Shown: piece after piece, positions 1-11,376 of the stretch | Position numbering within the stretch: position 1 is the stretch's first letter | Layout: each line of letters opens with the position of its first letter | Assembly: GCA_021186555.1 (NCBI GenBank) | Contig: JAJKFL010000005.1 | Span: forward strand, 19,098,635-19,162,634 | From: Reticulitermes speratus | Lineage: Eukaryota > Arthropoda > Insecta > Blattodea > Rhinotermitidae | Length of the DNA stretch: 64,000 bases | Reading direction: 5' to 3' | Notes under the pieces: generated by a model | The model's database searches: none | What the model saw: only the letters and a program-made list of their open reading frames with translations | What the model was told of the DNA's origin: nothing | Position numbers and translations under genes: made by a program

Positions 1-579
1 ATTAAATTCTTGTAGATGATATATATATATGTTGCACTTTGTACACAACAGTTGCTGTAAGTCTATATACACCTTCGGAACTTTAGTGCCCACGATATAC
101 CGCCATTATTTTTACCTTACCTTTACTTAAAAAGCATTTACAAACAAAACACTTGGCAAGTTATCGGGAATTAAAAGTGAAACATTTAGGGCATATTATG
201 TAACGCAGCTGCCTCGATACAAATGATGGCTTAACACTTAGAACAGGCCTTTACCTCTTCATTAAGATTTCGCTGCCAACTCATTCCACGCTACTTGACA
301 TTTGCAATTGTATAGGCGTTGCTGAATAAACCAATAATCAATCTATAAGTCTTTATGTCTCTCACCTTATATCCGTAATTTATAACATGCATTATGATGG
401 GCTTTATATGCAGGTAGGGTGGAAAGGACAAGAAACACATGTAGCATTTTGGTGACGAAATCTGATGGAATTGGGAATGATTTGGAAAATAAGAGTAAAG
501 TAGATATTTCATTAGTGGGTTGTAAATATGTGTACTGCATTAACATTCGGGATCAAAGGAAATTTTAAATATTTGTCTT
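1..579. other. Unannotated AT-rich stretch
   Basis: No coding segment or full repeat is recognised. A short (AT) run lies at about 20-31. A stretch at 112-135 resembles the TTTACC-type tail of the SINEs described elsewhere in the window, but no SINE body precedes it clearly. The reverse-strand frame at 291-512 matches nothing I know. Confidence 0.5.
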
Positions 580-1712
580 GGTTTTGACGAAGAATTGGTT
601 TGTGGTTTGTAGACGTAGGTGTTTGCTTAATTATTCCGTTCCTGTGGATCAAGACGAAGATGTATGCTTAATTAAACTGTTGCTGTATTTCAAGATGTAG
701 ATGCTTGCTTCATTATCTGTTACTGTAGATCAGGATGTCGATATTTGCTTAATTACTCATACTTGGTTACTGTATATCAGGACGTAGCTATGTGCATAAT
801 TCCTCTGTTATTGTAGATCAATGCTAGTTGTGTGCTATTACTCATGTTACTGTAGATCAAGACGTAGCGGTGTCTATAATTACTTGTTACTGTAGATACA
901 TGACTAGTAAGCGTGTGTGTCATAACTACTGAGTTAGCTGTAGATCAAGACGTAGCGGTGTGCATAATTACTGAGTTGCTGTAGATCAAGACGTAGCGGT
1001 GTGCATAATACTGAGTTGCTGTAGATCAAGACGTAGCGGTGTGCATAATTACTGAGTTGCTGTAGATCAAGACGTAGCGGTGTGCATAATTACTGAGTTG
1101 CTGTAGATCAAGACGTAGCGGTGTGCATAATTACTGAGTTACTGTAGATCAAGACGTAGCGGTGTGCATAATTACTGAGTTACTGTAGATCAAGACGTAG
1201 CGGTGTGCATAATTACTGAGTTACTGTAGATCAAGACGTAGCGGTGTGCATAATTACTGAGTTACTGTAGATCAAGACGTAGCGGTGTGCATAATTACTG
1301 AGTTACTGTAGATCAAGACGTAGCGGTGTGCATAATTACTGAGTTACTGTAGATCAAGACGTAGCGGGTGCATAATTACTGAGTTACTGTAGATCAAGAC
1401 GTAGCGGTGTGCATAATTACTGAGTTACTGTAGATCAAGACGTAGCGGCGTGCATATTACTGATTACTGTAGATCAAGACGTAGCGGGTGCATAATTACT
1501 GAGTTACTGTAGATCAAGGCGTAGCGGCGTGCATAATTACTGAGTTACTGTAGATCAAGACGTAGCGGCGTGCATAATTACTGAGTTACTGTAGATCAAG
1601 ACGTAGCGGCGTGCATAATTACTGAGTTACTGTAGATCAACAGAGACGTAGCGGTCGTGTGCTATTATATTACTAGAGTTTACTGAGTAGATCAAGCCGC
1701 GGATGTTTTGCT
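580..1712. repeat. 41-bp minisatellite array, about 27 units
   Basis: The unit is 41 bp and contains the block gtagatcaagacgtagcgg followed by tgtgcataattactgagtt. About 18 units between roughly 930 and 1650 are nearly identical. Units before 930 and after 1650 are increasingly divergent and vary in length. Variants are blocked: the linker reads gttgctg in the left core and gttactg further right, while cggtg changes to cggcg in the last third. That is the pattern expected from unequal crossing-over or slippage, with turnover in the centre. No spacers separate the units, so this is not CRISPR-like. No open frame runs through the array. Confidence 0.95.
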
Positions 1713-2179
1713 CTAACGACGGATTGAAATGTTTGCATGTTCTGTTTTCTCAGTGTGACAATCACTAAAATTTTGGTAAAATGGGCAGGACTCCTACGTC
1801 ACACCCGGAAATTCCGGATTTGAAATTTTGGCAATTGCCGATGTAGCACTTCAAAATCAAGGCACGACCGCTCTCTTCCACGTTATTTACTATCCATTGT
1901 TCATTAATAGCCCTATTGTTCGACGCTTCATGTGAGCTACTGGTATCACCATCAAGTGGACTACAAAAATGAAGTTTGCAGTGGTTTTCTTATAGATTCA
2001 TTTCAGTAATTATGTAGTGCCGTTTGGTTATAACCTAAATATAAACAATATTTCTAATATAGAAGTCTGTTTCACACACATTATCACTCAGAAATCAGTG
2101 TTCCTCTTTATAATTTGGAAACCGGAATAATTTCTGTGTTTACTTATTAATATTTCAAAGTGTAGTGTTTAATACATCT
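1713..2179. other. Unannotated stretch
   Basis: Nothing recognisable between the minisatellite and the first LINE fragment. Confidence 0.5.
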
Positions 2180-2410
2180 GGAAGACCCAGGCGTAGATGG
2201 GAGGATAATGTTAAAATGGATGTTCAAGAATTGGGATAAGGGGACATGGACTGGATTGATCTGGCTCAGAATAGGGACAGGTGGCGGGTTCTTGTGAACG
2301 CGGTAATGAACTTTGGAGTTCCATAAAATGCGTGGAATTTCTTGACTAGCTAAAGTCCTTTTAGCTTCTCAAGAAGAACTGTGCTCCATGGAGGTATTTA
2401 GCTAGTTAGT
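2180..2410 (+). mobile_element. LINE-B 3' fragment (non-LTR retrotransposon ORF2 end plus 3' UTR)
   Basis: Conceptual translation gives a decayed form of the C-terminal block RRRWEDN-KMD...DWIDLAQ-RDRWR, followed by a stop at ccataa and the family 3' UTR (gcgtggaatttcttgactagc, then cttctcaagaagaac and ctccatgg). The end carries a TTAG-like tail (tagctagttagtc). The same end appears at 9.2, 10.6, 23.6, 26.5, 26.7 and 33.4 kb, so it is a dispersed 5'-truncated family. The peptide block is one I associate with endonuclease/reverse-transcriptase LINEs of cockroaches and termites; the exact clade is not assignable here. Stops and frameshifts make it a dead copy. Confidence 0.8.
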
Positions 2411-4189
2411 CAGTGATTAATACGTGAGGGACCTGATTTGATATTAAACTCTGTAGTTTACCCGCCGATTATAATCGTATTTGTGTTTCCACAAAGAGCG
2501 CTAACTGCCTGCCTTTTTTAATTAAGAAGAAAAATATTTTGTGGGATAGTATATGAGCGTTTGAAAATTGTTTAGATGAATCTCCGACTGCCAAGATTAA
2601 CAAAGCTCAACGACAGTGCTCATCGAACTGCTCGACCAGTTACATAGTAGAAATTATTCAGGGTGGTTGATGGTTACTAGTTTGTCCAGAAATTTGGTTC
2701 TATTTTAAAACAGTTATCAATTTGACCACAACCTTATCTGGTTCGATTCAATACAAACATTTAAGTGCGCCGTGATTAAAGAGCGAAAATCTGAATTTTA
2801 CCAAGGTTTCCATGTGACAAGTGGTAACTTGCACTGACGTGTTCCGAACAAAATATTTTGTCCATTTCTCAGTTCCTCCGTATGAAATATGGCCAGCCTA
2901 TTCCAGCAATGTTACTTATATGTAGTAATTCTGAATATTTACATGTTAGACGGAGATTATAAACTATTTACATCGTGATGTAATCGTCCATATGTATTTC
3001 CTCTGTCATTGCTCTTGCAATTCCCTAACACGTTTCTCCAAATCCCCGACTTTAGAGGCCCAGTTGCACACCCTAGTACAATCAGTAATAGTTAACAAGT
3101 GTGGATATATAATTACGATATAATATGAATGTAGTTGTCAGAGGATAATGACAATAAAAGTATTAGTACAGAATTTATTTACATTATGAATAGATTATGC
3201 ACATCCACTCTATTACCACTTCTGTTTTTATTTAAAGGGAACAGCAAATTTTTGTTTACGGATTTTGACCGTTTTGTGCAAATGGTATTAGATTACTAAT
3301 TATATTTGTCATGTCCTTTTGATATGTAGAGTATGTGGATTATGCTTTGATTGATAAGGACTTTTTTCTATTAGTAATAGATAAGAAAGTAATGGTAATT
3401 TCTATGTTTAATATTTAAACACGGCTGTCGGACGATGAGAAATAAATATTTAGACTCTAGGCGAATTCGACTGTAATTTAGCCGAAGGACAATAAATAAT
3501 AATTTTGAAAGATACCTACAAAATTGTAGCAGCAATTTATTGTTTAGATTCGATAACATCAACAATGGAGGCTTGCAAAGGATGAAAGCACACGCACATA
3601 TGGCGGTAGCGGATTGTTTACGGAACTGGTGTTGATGTATGAGAATTTCAGGCGAATACACGATATTTAAAGGCTGAAGGTGTCGATGATTCAGGAAATT
3701 TAATTTACCGTATAAATAGTATTCTTGACAAATTGTTAGTTGTTATAATACATGATTTTACTTAAAGATATAGGAAATTATGTGTTTGGAGAAGAGGAGA
3801 AGGGCAAAGACGGGAAGGACATGGAGAGCGCTGTGATAAGAGTGTTTTTTTTGTCAATAATGCGGATAAGTACGAGGCATGCATTGAAAGAGGTGTTCAT
3901 GTAACTTAGAACTGATAAGGAAAAGCAGGTCTATACCGTAGAAACCCGTGTTGACGTGGTGGGTCCTATCTTATTTCAGATCAAACTTAATAAATAAACT
4001 CCATGGTATATGTATATAGCCTTTCTTGATAATGAAATATTCTCTCATGTGGTCAACAAATTTCTGCAGTTTACGGAATTCGATAATTCATTAACGCTTT
4101 TACTAGAGCCTACCACTAGACCCTGACCGGAGCCGTGTAAATCTGACCCGCAACCTCATTATTTTAATAGAGGCATTTTCTTTAAGACT
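2411..4189. other. Unannotated stretch
   Basis: About 1.8 kb with no recognised repeat or coding segment. A 96-codon reverse-strand frame at 3371-3661 has no motif, signal peptide or family resemblance I can support and is probably chance. Confidence 0.5.
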
Positions 4190-4430
4190 GGGTTTAATAT
4201 TTCTCCCATTCTACTCTAAGTATCCCAAGGGGTCTCTTTCCCTACAAGTTTCCTCATTAAAATTACTTTTGCCTTTCTCACATATCTCAAACCTGCTTCA
4301 TTCTCCTCCAGTCTCATTTTCCCTTATTCTCATGCAGCTCTGTACTGTGAAACATTTGGAAGGCTCCTGTTACTTCCTCCATTCACAGATCTAAATGTTT
4401 CCTCAGCAGTCAAATCTCGCACATCCTCAA
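4190..4430 (-). mobile_element. LINE-B fragment, antisense
   Basis: Read on the minus strand, this matches the ORF2 C-terminal coding part of LINE-B, just upstream of the segment at 2180. Plus-strand landmarks are ttctcccattctactctaag, caaggggtctctttccct and ctcattaaaattacttttgc, equivalent to the antisense of the [10 protein letters not shown] region and the residues before it. The copy is heavily mutated and lacks the 3' UTR. Identity rests on alignment by eye with the 33.4 kb copy and on recall of the family. Confidence 0.6.
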
Positions 4431-5814
4431 TCTGTTATCTTTCCATAGCAACAGAAGTAGTTATTATTGCTGAATAAAAGTTTTAGGAGAGTTAATTTTT
4501 AAAACTCACCGAAAGACCATCGTATATAACATCCCCGCAGCAATGGAAACATCCTTCCAGTATATTTTATGCTGTTCTATTTCAGGTATTTTCTTTCTGG
4601 TACGGCCACTGTTTTCTGAGGTGTGGTGTCGTGTAATTTGGTAGAATGGAACTAAAGGTTCCAAGGCATCTAGTGCCTGTAAACTTCAGAGTAGAATAGT
4701 ATACCTTGACCTGCAGACGGATGTGGGCTGTTCCTCCGAAAATTTGTTTCTTTATACCAAAGTAAACGTTGTCATAGGAAAGAGTACAGTCACCGGTGTG
4801 ACAAATTCATGTTTCTTATAGTTTAGTTCCCAGTTTTCTCTTTGTTTTCATGATGCCCTTCATGTACGCAAAGACGTAAATGGGGGTATTTGCGTAGGAC
4901 TTTCATTACAGGACCTATAGCGTTCCTTAGTCATTTGGTAGTGACAAAACTGACGAACTTGTTGTCTCGAAACAGCAAGTGCATGATTGTGGTTACAGTC
5001 TATAGCAATTTAATACATATTTTACAAGGTTAATCAACCTGTTTTTAGAATGAAATTGTCATTCAGTTTTTTACAAACACTGCAGATAAAAAGGTATTTA
5101 CTAAATAAATTAAAAATCAGTCAAGCGGTGAATACTTTATCCCACCTGGAGATTATTACTGGTGTGCTTTATATTATGATATTAATGAAAGAATAACCTT
5201 GGAGAAACCGCGATATAAATAGCGACTGGGCTGAAAAACGGAAGCAAGAATCTGTTATATAATTTATCGCTATAAATACCTATACAGAGCTCTCTTCGAA
5301 GTCAACACTTAAATCAAACTTGCATATGCTACAAGATAATATACTGCTTGATTAAAATCTATCTCCATAGAATCTTTCCTTCTAAATGACATACTTCGGT
5401 ACGCGGCGCATTGAAGAAATTCATATTGCTGCATGTCTAAACATATCAACAATATCAGCCCTACAGGTATTTAACCGTTTAAGCTCAGTGGTTAGTATAT
5501 TGTCACCGTCATTTGAGACTGTCCGGCTTACGGTTACTGAACTGCACTGAACTCGTCGTTTTACACGTGACTTATCTCAAGGAATAGGCCTATTTGCGGA
5601 GGACTGTCGAGCCACTACTAATCACCACACATAATAATCACACAGCTTGCGTTTATGTAAGTTTATTAGTAGGTCTAATGATTTTACAACTGATTGTACC
5701 TTAGTCAAAAATTAACTGCAATTATGAGAATGTTAATCGGAGAACATGAATGTAAACAATTATATATGGTGAATTCATATGTATTACATGTTTACCTTGT
5801 TTTTAACTATTGTA
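4431..5814. other. Unannotated stretch
   Basis: About 1.4 kb without a recognised gene or repeat. Confidence 0.5.
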
Positions 5815-5818
5815 TTAA

Positions 5819-5860
5819 CGGCCTGATGATGGTCTGTTAAGACCGAAACATGTAGCTGTT
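5819..5860 (+). other. Hammerhead-like motif (Penelope-like terminal type), family 1
   Basis: CTGATGA lies at 5823-5829, followed by one T, then a perfect 5-bp stem (GGTCT / AGACC with loop GTTA) and GAAA at 5845-5848, then CATGTA. The bases before CTGATGA (CGGC, 5819-5822) can pair with GCTG just after CATGTA, giving a helix I. Elements in this order make up the hammerhead ribozyme core that is known from the terminal repeats of Penelope-like retroelements. One nucleotide more than the consensus separates CTGATGA from helix II, so catalysis is uncertain. A close relative is at 59135. Confidence 0.5.
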
Positions 5861-8800
5861 CTTAAACAAAATACATGTAATTGTGTCGGACGGAATGTTA
5901 AATATTTGTCCCTGAACTTGAATGCTGTTGATGGCCTTAATGCACACGAAGAATAAATGTGGCGACTAACTGTGCACCATGCACTGCGGTGTCCGTCAGC
6001 AATGATAATGGCCCAAAATGTTGTGGATTGCCTTCCTCTCTCTCACATTGTCAAGAAACAGTTAATAGCCATGAAAAGCATGTCTTTATGTGACTATACA
6101 TGACGCTATGGCAACGGAAGAGACGTTAAAGCCTTTAATGGAAAGGAGGTTTTTTATTCACCTAACGATCTTTATGACATGCAAGTTTCAAGTGCAAATG
6201 GCAACTAGAGGTTTGTACTACTGACCCTTTTCGCAATGAGTCAATTTTGAACAGTGCTGTTTTGATCTAATTTCGATGTTGCATAAACCGGGTAATAGGG
6301 AAAATCGCCAGATTACGTCCTTATATTTGGAAGCTCAGTCCAAGTCGTGAACTACGGACCAGGTTTAACATACAAAACTCTCCGCATTTCGACCACGCAG
6401 TAATTTTGTGTGTTTCTTGCCAATGCGTAGTGACTTTTTTTTTCAATAAAATATTAACCGATTTTTAGTAGTGGTGACAGTGTTCTCTGTAAGATAGAAA
6501 CTAAATCTTTATAGGAACAGACATGTATATTCTCTGAGAGACTGGGGTATTGGCGATAGTGAATTATAAACGCAATGAATGTAAGTTTGTTAGAAGAGGA
6601 CAGAAGAATAACATATTAATTCACTCATTAACATCGATCAAAATACATTTTTGTAATACTGGACGAATGCCTGGCAACCGAATCCAGGTACGGCTCTGTC
6701 AGTGCACACGGAAATGCAGAAGGTGTCATGTATGTCTGACAATAACATATTTTAATACTCGCAACAGAATGGACCAAGGGCTCAATGGTATTTATTATGA
6801 TCGAGTTTCAAAACGTTGATTATAAATGTGCTATTTCCTATGCTGTAGTACTCATTTTGCTAGTTATAATGAGTGCAGCAAACGAATCCAAAGAGATAAT
6901 AAATTTAAAGTTATTGGAGCATGAAGCTGACCACTAGTGGTCTCCATCTAGGCCTAATACCGGGATTAACGATGTCTGGAACTGTACCTCCACTTCCACC
7001 TCCACTCACTCACTTCTTAGTCCACCCTGTCATTGGTCATTATGTGACTCATGTAGCTGTTAAGGAATCGTTACTGAGCCACAAAAGGAGACTGGAATTT
7101 CATTAAGTCAGTGGTGAGAAATAGTCTGGACTTGTGTTCAAACATCTCTGTCGCAGAAAATGAAGGAAGTGTATCTTTGGAGAGACGTAATCATACATGG
7201 GGCTGTAGTATTAGAATGGATGGATGACAATAAGGTTCTTTTCATAGAGTTTGAGAAGACTGTATTAAACGTTTGGTTACAGAATGCTTGTCGTTCCTTG
7301 AACATCAGATTGTCTATCAGATTCGTAAGTAAGTCCATGTGTGTTGGTTAAACGATGACTGAAACATATTTGTGTAGTTGTATACTGTTCAAACAAGTCC
7401 TCGATTTTACAGTAGCTATTATATGTCTGCTAATTGACGCAGTTGTTTTGTTCAGTTATAGAATGATATGAGAAATCTAAGACCGTTTTTTACACATTTT
7501 CTCTTACGTATGACAAATGGAAAGAAATGTTAGGCACACAAAAGAACTAACCATGTCTGTAATAAAATTGCTTTTGTGTTGTACTTGGATAATCTGTAAC
7601 AAAGAAGTGGCATTTGTTAAAATGTTTTCACCATCACTTGGTCTTGTATGTTGATCGATATTTCCCCGTTTCCCCTTTCAGTAAAGTAACTATACATGTA
7701 AAGAAGTTTGTAGTAGCAGAATGTGACAGAGTCAGTTGTTATGCTGCCTTGTACAGGCTTGTTGGAAAGGCCCCTGATGATAGATGAACATAGAGCATTG
7801 ACGGAATTGTAAGTCGAAGGGGAAAACCGAAGTTATTTGAGAAAAACCAGATTCATTGCTACCTTGATCATTGAAATGACACTTGGACACTGTGGGATTG
7901 AATTCGGGCTTTCATGGCTTGAAGCCGACACTGCTTCTGCCATATAAAGTTACTTTGCATGTCATGATGACATGTAAAATGTATCTTACACATGTATCGC
8001 ATGCTCTATCTGGCCGTTCCGTATATTTTCATTGAGTAGGTAATTCTGTCCGAGGTTTCTAATCATTTACCTCGATGTTTCCAAGCGAATACCAAAATCA
8101 TATAGTAATATACGCTACGACCTCTTCCGTCGAACTTGCTTACCACTTTCAGAGTTTACGTCATTTCATGATATCACACGTAACCCCTGAAGTTGAAACA
8201 GCGTAATTAAATAGGACAAATGAATTATCTTCCAAACAATAATCAACAGAATATTATCCCTATAAAATAGAAGATACTCTGATGCTTTCTTTATTTACTT
8301 AAATAATTCCTTCTAACACGTTTTTATTAATCATAGACCATCTTCAGGGAAATTATGTAATTGTGACATAGGCTTGGAGTTTTGAAATATACGTCAGTTA
8401 AAATATGGTGCGTTACAAACGTTTCGAATTAAATATGTATAATAAATTCTTAAAACTGGAATCTAATTCCGTAAAGGAAAAAGAGTTTCGTTCCATGTGG
8501 ATCCCCGGAAATATCAAGATTTTTATTCTAACTACCATTTGAGTTGACCTTCTCCGTTCTTTCCTTAAGAGAACAAACTGAAAAATATTCTAGCTAATAT
8601 GTTGTTGCATCTACCTTTATATTTCTCACGTTCCACGTGGAATAACGTCCTTTTATTTCTAATTCGATTCCATTGTACAGAATTTTAAATCGTTTCTTTT
8701 AATTGTAATTACAAAGTTTTCTAATGTGCTGTACTTTAACATAAACATGTTTGAAAATATAAACCCGTCGGTAATTTCACCTGTCGCAATTATATTATTA

Positions 8801-9171
8801 CCCCTACGGTGGCTTATTATAGACCGAAAAGTGGTGGAAACAGTAGCGTACATAATTAAAGGCTCAGAATACCCTTTAATGTACAGAAATGGTCTTATGT
8901 CAGGGTATCTTTTAGGGTACAGAGATGTGTACGGTAAGTAAAGAAGACTTTCACTGTGTACTGTCTGTAAGCGTAAAATACAAAAACATATAACTAGGAA
9001 TCAAGTTAGGTCTAACTTTTGCTTTATGTTGGTGCGTATAGACAGCTTCGGGATCCTTGAGAATGAAGCGCTAAGAACAGTAGAACTTCGCAGGAAGGTA
9101 ATAACACAAGCGTGACAAAAATTACAATATAAAGATTTTAATAAATTGTACACTTCACCGCATGAGATGAG
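5861..9171. other. Unannotated stretch, 3.3 kb
   Basis: No recognised repeat or gene. Two short forward frames end in consensus-like 5' splice sites: 7160 to the cgtaagtaag at about 7326, and 8726 to the cggtaagtaa at about 8934. Neither peptide is recognised and the acceptors are unremarkable, so they are only weak exon candidates. Other frames (6550-6819, 6921-7106) have no supporting feature. Confidence 0.45.
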
Positions 9172-9375
9172 CCAGACATGCCTGACGGGAAGAGGCCTAT
9201 AAACGGCTGGAAAGATATTATTAAAATGGATTTTAAATAAGTGTGATTTAAGGGCGTGGATTGGTTTCAGTTAGCTCGAGATAGTGTCCAGTATCAGGCT
9301 ATTGCGGACACAGTAATCGACCTTCTTGTTCAGTTAGGGTTTTTATGACCAGCTAAGTGACCATCAGATTATCAA
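9172..9375 (+). mobile_element. LINE-B fragment, ORF2 C-terminal end
   Basis: Translation around 9180-9350 gives a decayed PDGKRP--GWKDIIKMDFK...DWFQLARDS block, aligned with the LINE-B ORF2 C-terminus seen at 2180. In-frame stops interrupt it. The 3' UTR is degraded to a few traces (gaccagctaagtgacc). It is 5'-truncated and inactive. Confidence 0.7.
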
Positions 9376-9525
9376 GGACTGTATTTCGTGGAACTGGATT
9401 CGATTTGAATTAGTAGATATAGCGTCGGTGAAAGAGGATGACAAACCATTGCAGACACTCGGATCTTTTGATTCGCGGCACAGTGCAGTCGTGAAGGAGT
9501 AAGGGTAGTAGACTTATACGAAGGT

Positions 9526-9960
9526 GGTGGGATGGAAATAAAGCAAAATAAAGTCGCCGGCTTTCGGGGGCCGGGGGGGGGGGGGGGCGCTGTGAACCTG
9601 GATGCATGTGACACGGGCGTGACGAGATGTGACTTATTCCAACAGCGGGTTTCTGCTTTGCCTGCTTGTTCGCCCGCCTCCAGTAGTAAATTCACCGCCT
9701 GCCAGCCAACCAGCCTGCGACCTCATGGGGTCACGCAGATCAATACTACCGAGAGCAGCTACTGTAGCTGACTGTGTCCCGCTCGATTATCGCCTCATCT
9801 CTGCCCGTCCTGCAGGAGTTAGTTTGGACCTCTTCTCTGGCACAGCCACAAAACCCACTCGACGTAATATAACCCCGAAGTTCACCTGACCTCTTCATTA
9901 ACCTGCCGTATCTCAGTAAGTGACTGACTACAGACTGGACAACTGAGTGGAGATGCACGT
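9526..9960. other. GC-richer patch with G15 run
   Basis: This stretch is visibly richer in G+C than its surroundings, begins with gtcgccgg and a G15 run at 9573-9587, and keeps several overlapping open frames on both strands, the usual effect of GC-rich sequence. No peptide is recognised. It could be an untranslated exon, a promoter-proximal region or the 5' part of an unknown repeat. A G15 run suggests either slippage-prone DNA or an assembly weak spot. Confidence 0.4.
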
Positions 9961-10159
9961 TGTCAACATTTGCAGAACTGCACGGCTGACTACGTGAAGG
10001 AGTACAGAATCATAATTCTGGCCGGAAAGTCTATGAGGAAGGACCCTGTTGGGAGTTTTAAGCATAAGGGGCAAGAATAATGTTAATACAGATCTTAGAA
10101 ACAGCAGGAAGGTGTGAACTGAATTTACAGATTTAAGGCAGAGATCTGGGTCGAGTTTT

Positions 10160-10607
10160 TTAGGCGCGTTCCCAAAATTACGAAAAGCGACTATTGACTC
10201 CGTCACGTCTGTCTGTCCGTCCGTTAGTCCGTCTGTTCGTTCGTCCGTATGAAACAACTCGGCTCCCACTAGACGGATTTTCATAAAAGTTGATATTTGA
10301 GTATTTTACGGAAATCTGTCAAGAAAATTCCAGTTTCACTAAAATCTGCCAATAATAACGGTTACTTTACATGAATACCTATGTACATTTATGATATCTC
10401 CCTAATTTTTTTTAGAGTGAAAAATGTTTCAGACAAAATTTGTAGAGACAATAAACACATACGTGTTATGTTCGATGTTTTCTTTTAGAAAATCGTGCCG
10501 TTTATGAGATAAATTGAAAAAAAATGGTACAGCCAGACAGGTCACAGATGACAATATAATACGGCGCATGCCCATTATGTGCTGGATAACTAAGGCTACA
10601 GCCACAC
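10160..10607 (+). mobile_element. Repeat R1 copy 1, left part
   Basis: The sequence starts ttaggcgcgttc, then a short CTGT/CCGT-type repeat, gctcccactagacggatttt, ccgtttatgagataa, and ctggataactaaggctac. The same order appears at 45658 and 47851, about 70-80% alike by eye. It has no transposase or reverse transcriptase. A minus-strand frame (9928-10284) yields a peptide, K-RLVGAELFHTD-RTDG, that I recall as a recurrent spurious 'protein' in insect databases because of this repeat. The type (MITE, SINE-like or part of a larger element) is unresolved. The copy is interrupted at 10608 by LINE-B. Confidence 0.75.
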
Positions 10608-10764
10608 TAACTAACTAACTAACTCCATGGAGCAGAGTCCTTCTTGAGAAGCTAGCAGGTCGTCATCTAGTCAAGAAATTCCCCGCGTTTTATGGAAACT
10701 GAAGGTTCATTACCGCACTCACAAGAGCCCGCCACCTGTCCCTATCCTGAGCCTACAGACACAC
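10596..10764. repeat. Target-site duplication flanking nested LINE-B
   Basis: The direct repeats ctacagccacac (10596-10607) and ctacagacacac (10753-10764) match at 11 of 12 bases and bracket the LINE-B insert exactly. The uninterrupted R1 copy 2 has the single form acagacacacactcgtaat at the equivalent place, so the preinsertion sequence can be read directly. Confidence 0.85.
10608..10752 (-). mobile_element. LINE-B 3' end inserted into R1, antisense, 145 bp
   Basis: The insert opens with taactaactaactaac, the complement of the LINE-B (TTAG)n tail, then ctccatgg, cttcttgagaag, gtcaagaaattcc and the complement of the ORF2 C-terminal codons up to ctgtccctatcctgag. It is a severely 5'-truncated copy, as is typical of target-primed reverse transcription. 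R1 must be older than this insertion. Confidence 0.9.
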
Positions 10765-10870
10765 ACTCATAATATGTAATACTTAGTGCTTTTCCAAGAC
10801 AATAATGTTTACTCGAACGCGCCTCAATGCTACGTTATACGTACATTGCCTGTCATGATTATGACATTGA
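10753..10870 (+). mobile_element. Repeat R1 copy 1, right part
   Basis: R1 resumes after the LINE-B insert with cagacacacactcataata, then aatacttagtgcttttcc, parallel to aatacttattgattttcc in copy 3. The alignment seems to fade near the cctgtcatgatta segment. Within this copy an actcgaacgcgcctcaa segment (about 10813-10830) is nearly the reverse complement of the R1 start. The other copies do not preserve it, so terminal inverted repeats are only possible. Confidence 0.65.
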
Positions 10871-11117
10871 ACTGTTGGCTTTCATAAAAGCCTGCGTGAC
10901 TGTGAACTTTCCAATAGAGAAGCTGCACACTGAATTAGTTATTGGACAGACCTTTAGTTAATTAATTAGGCAGTACAGCCGATCAGGCTCTGAAACTCAC
11001 CAAACCGCCCATGAAACACATGTAGATGCAGGGGTAAAGCGACCAAAACGTGTATTTGACAATACATTTTCATTGAATTTTGAGGTCAAAATGACCCCTG
11101 TACGCCAACATGATTAT
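10871..11117. other. Unannotated stretch
   Basis: Nothing recognised. Confidence 0.5.
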
Positions 11118-11376
11118 ATTCTTTCTTTTCTTAAAGTGACTGGGCTACGGGTAATCCAACGGGACAATCGGAATTTGATTCCCAACAGGGAGAGAAATTT
11201 CTGTCTATCACCACGTCAGGAGCCCACACAGATGGGTACCGCTTGCTGGGTCCTTGAGCTAACCACTTGATTCAATCTTCGGCGGAGTTTAAGGAAGCTG
11301 TGTCTCCCCTACCTCATACATCTTCGTCGAGTAATTTTCAGTTAAGCACATAAGAAATTTATTATTTTTACCTTAC
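11118..11376 (+). mobile_element. Degraded tRNA-derived SINE
   Basis: A decayed RNA polymerase III B box (ggaatttgattccca, about 11171-11185) is followed by acagggagagaaatttctg, which parallels the tRNA-to-body junction of the better copy at 57363. The stretch ends at about 11360-11376 in tttttaccttac, the same TTTACC-type tail. It is very divergent, and boundaries are approximate. Confidence 0.5.

Noticed and set aside
108..135. SINE tail near the left edge
   Set aside because: Only the TTTACC-like tail is visible; the preceding bases do not align with the SINE bodies in this window.
580..1712. CRISPR array
   Set aside because: Units are contiguous 41-mers with no unique spacers, and the window is eukaryotic.
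7770..7800. Third CTGATGA motif (cccctgatgatagatgaac)
   Set aside because: No helix II and no GAAA box follow, so it is a chance match.
9928..10284. 118-codon reverse frame with GAELFHTDERTDG
   Set aside because: It is the antisense translation of repeat R1; similar peptides recur wherever R1 does.
10813..10830. R1 terminal inverted repeat
   Set aside because: Seen only in copy 1; copies 2 and 3 do not show the complementary end, so the inverted structure is not claimed.
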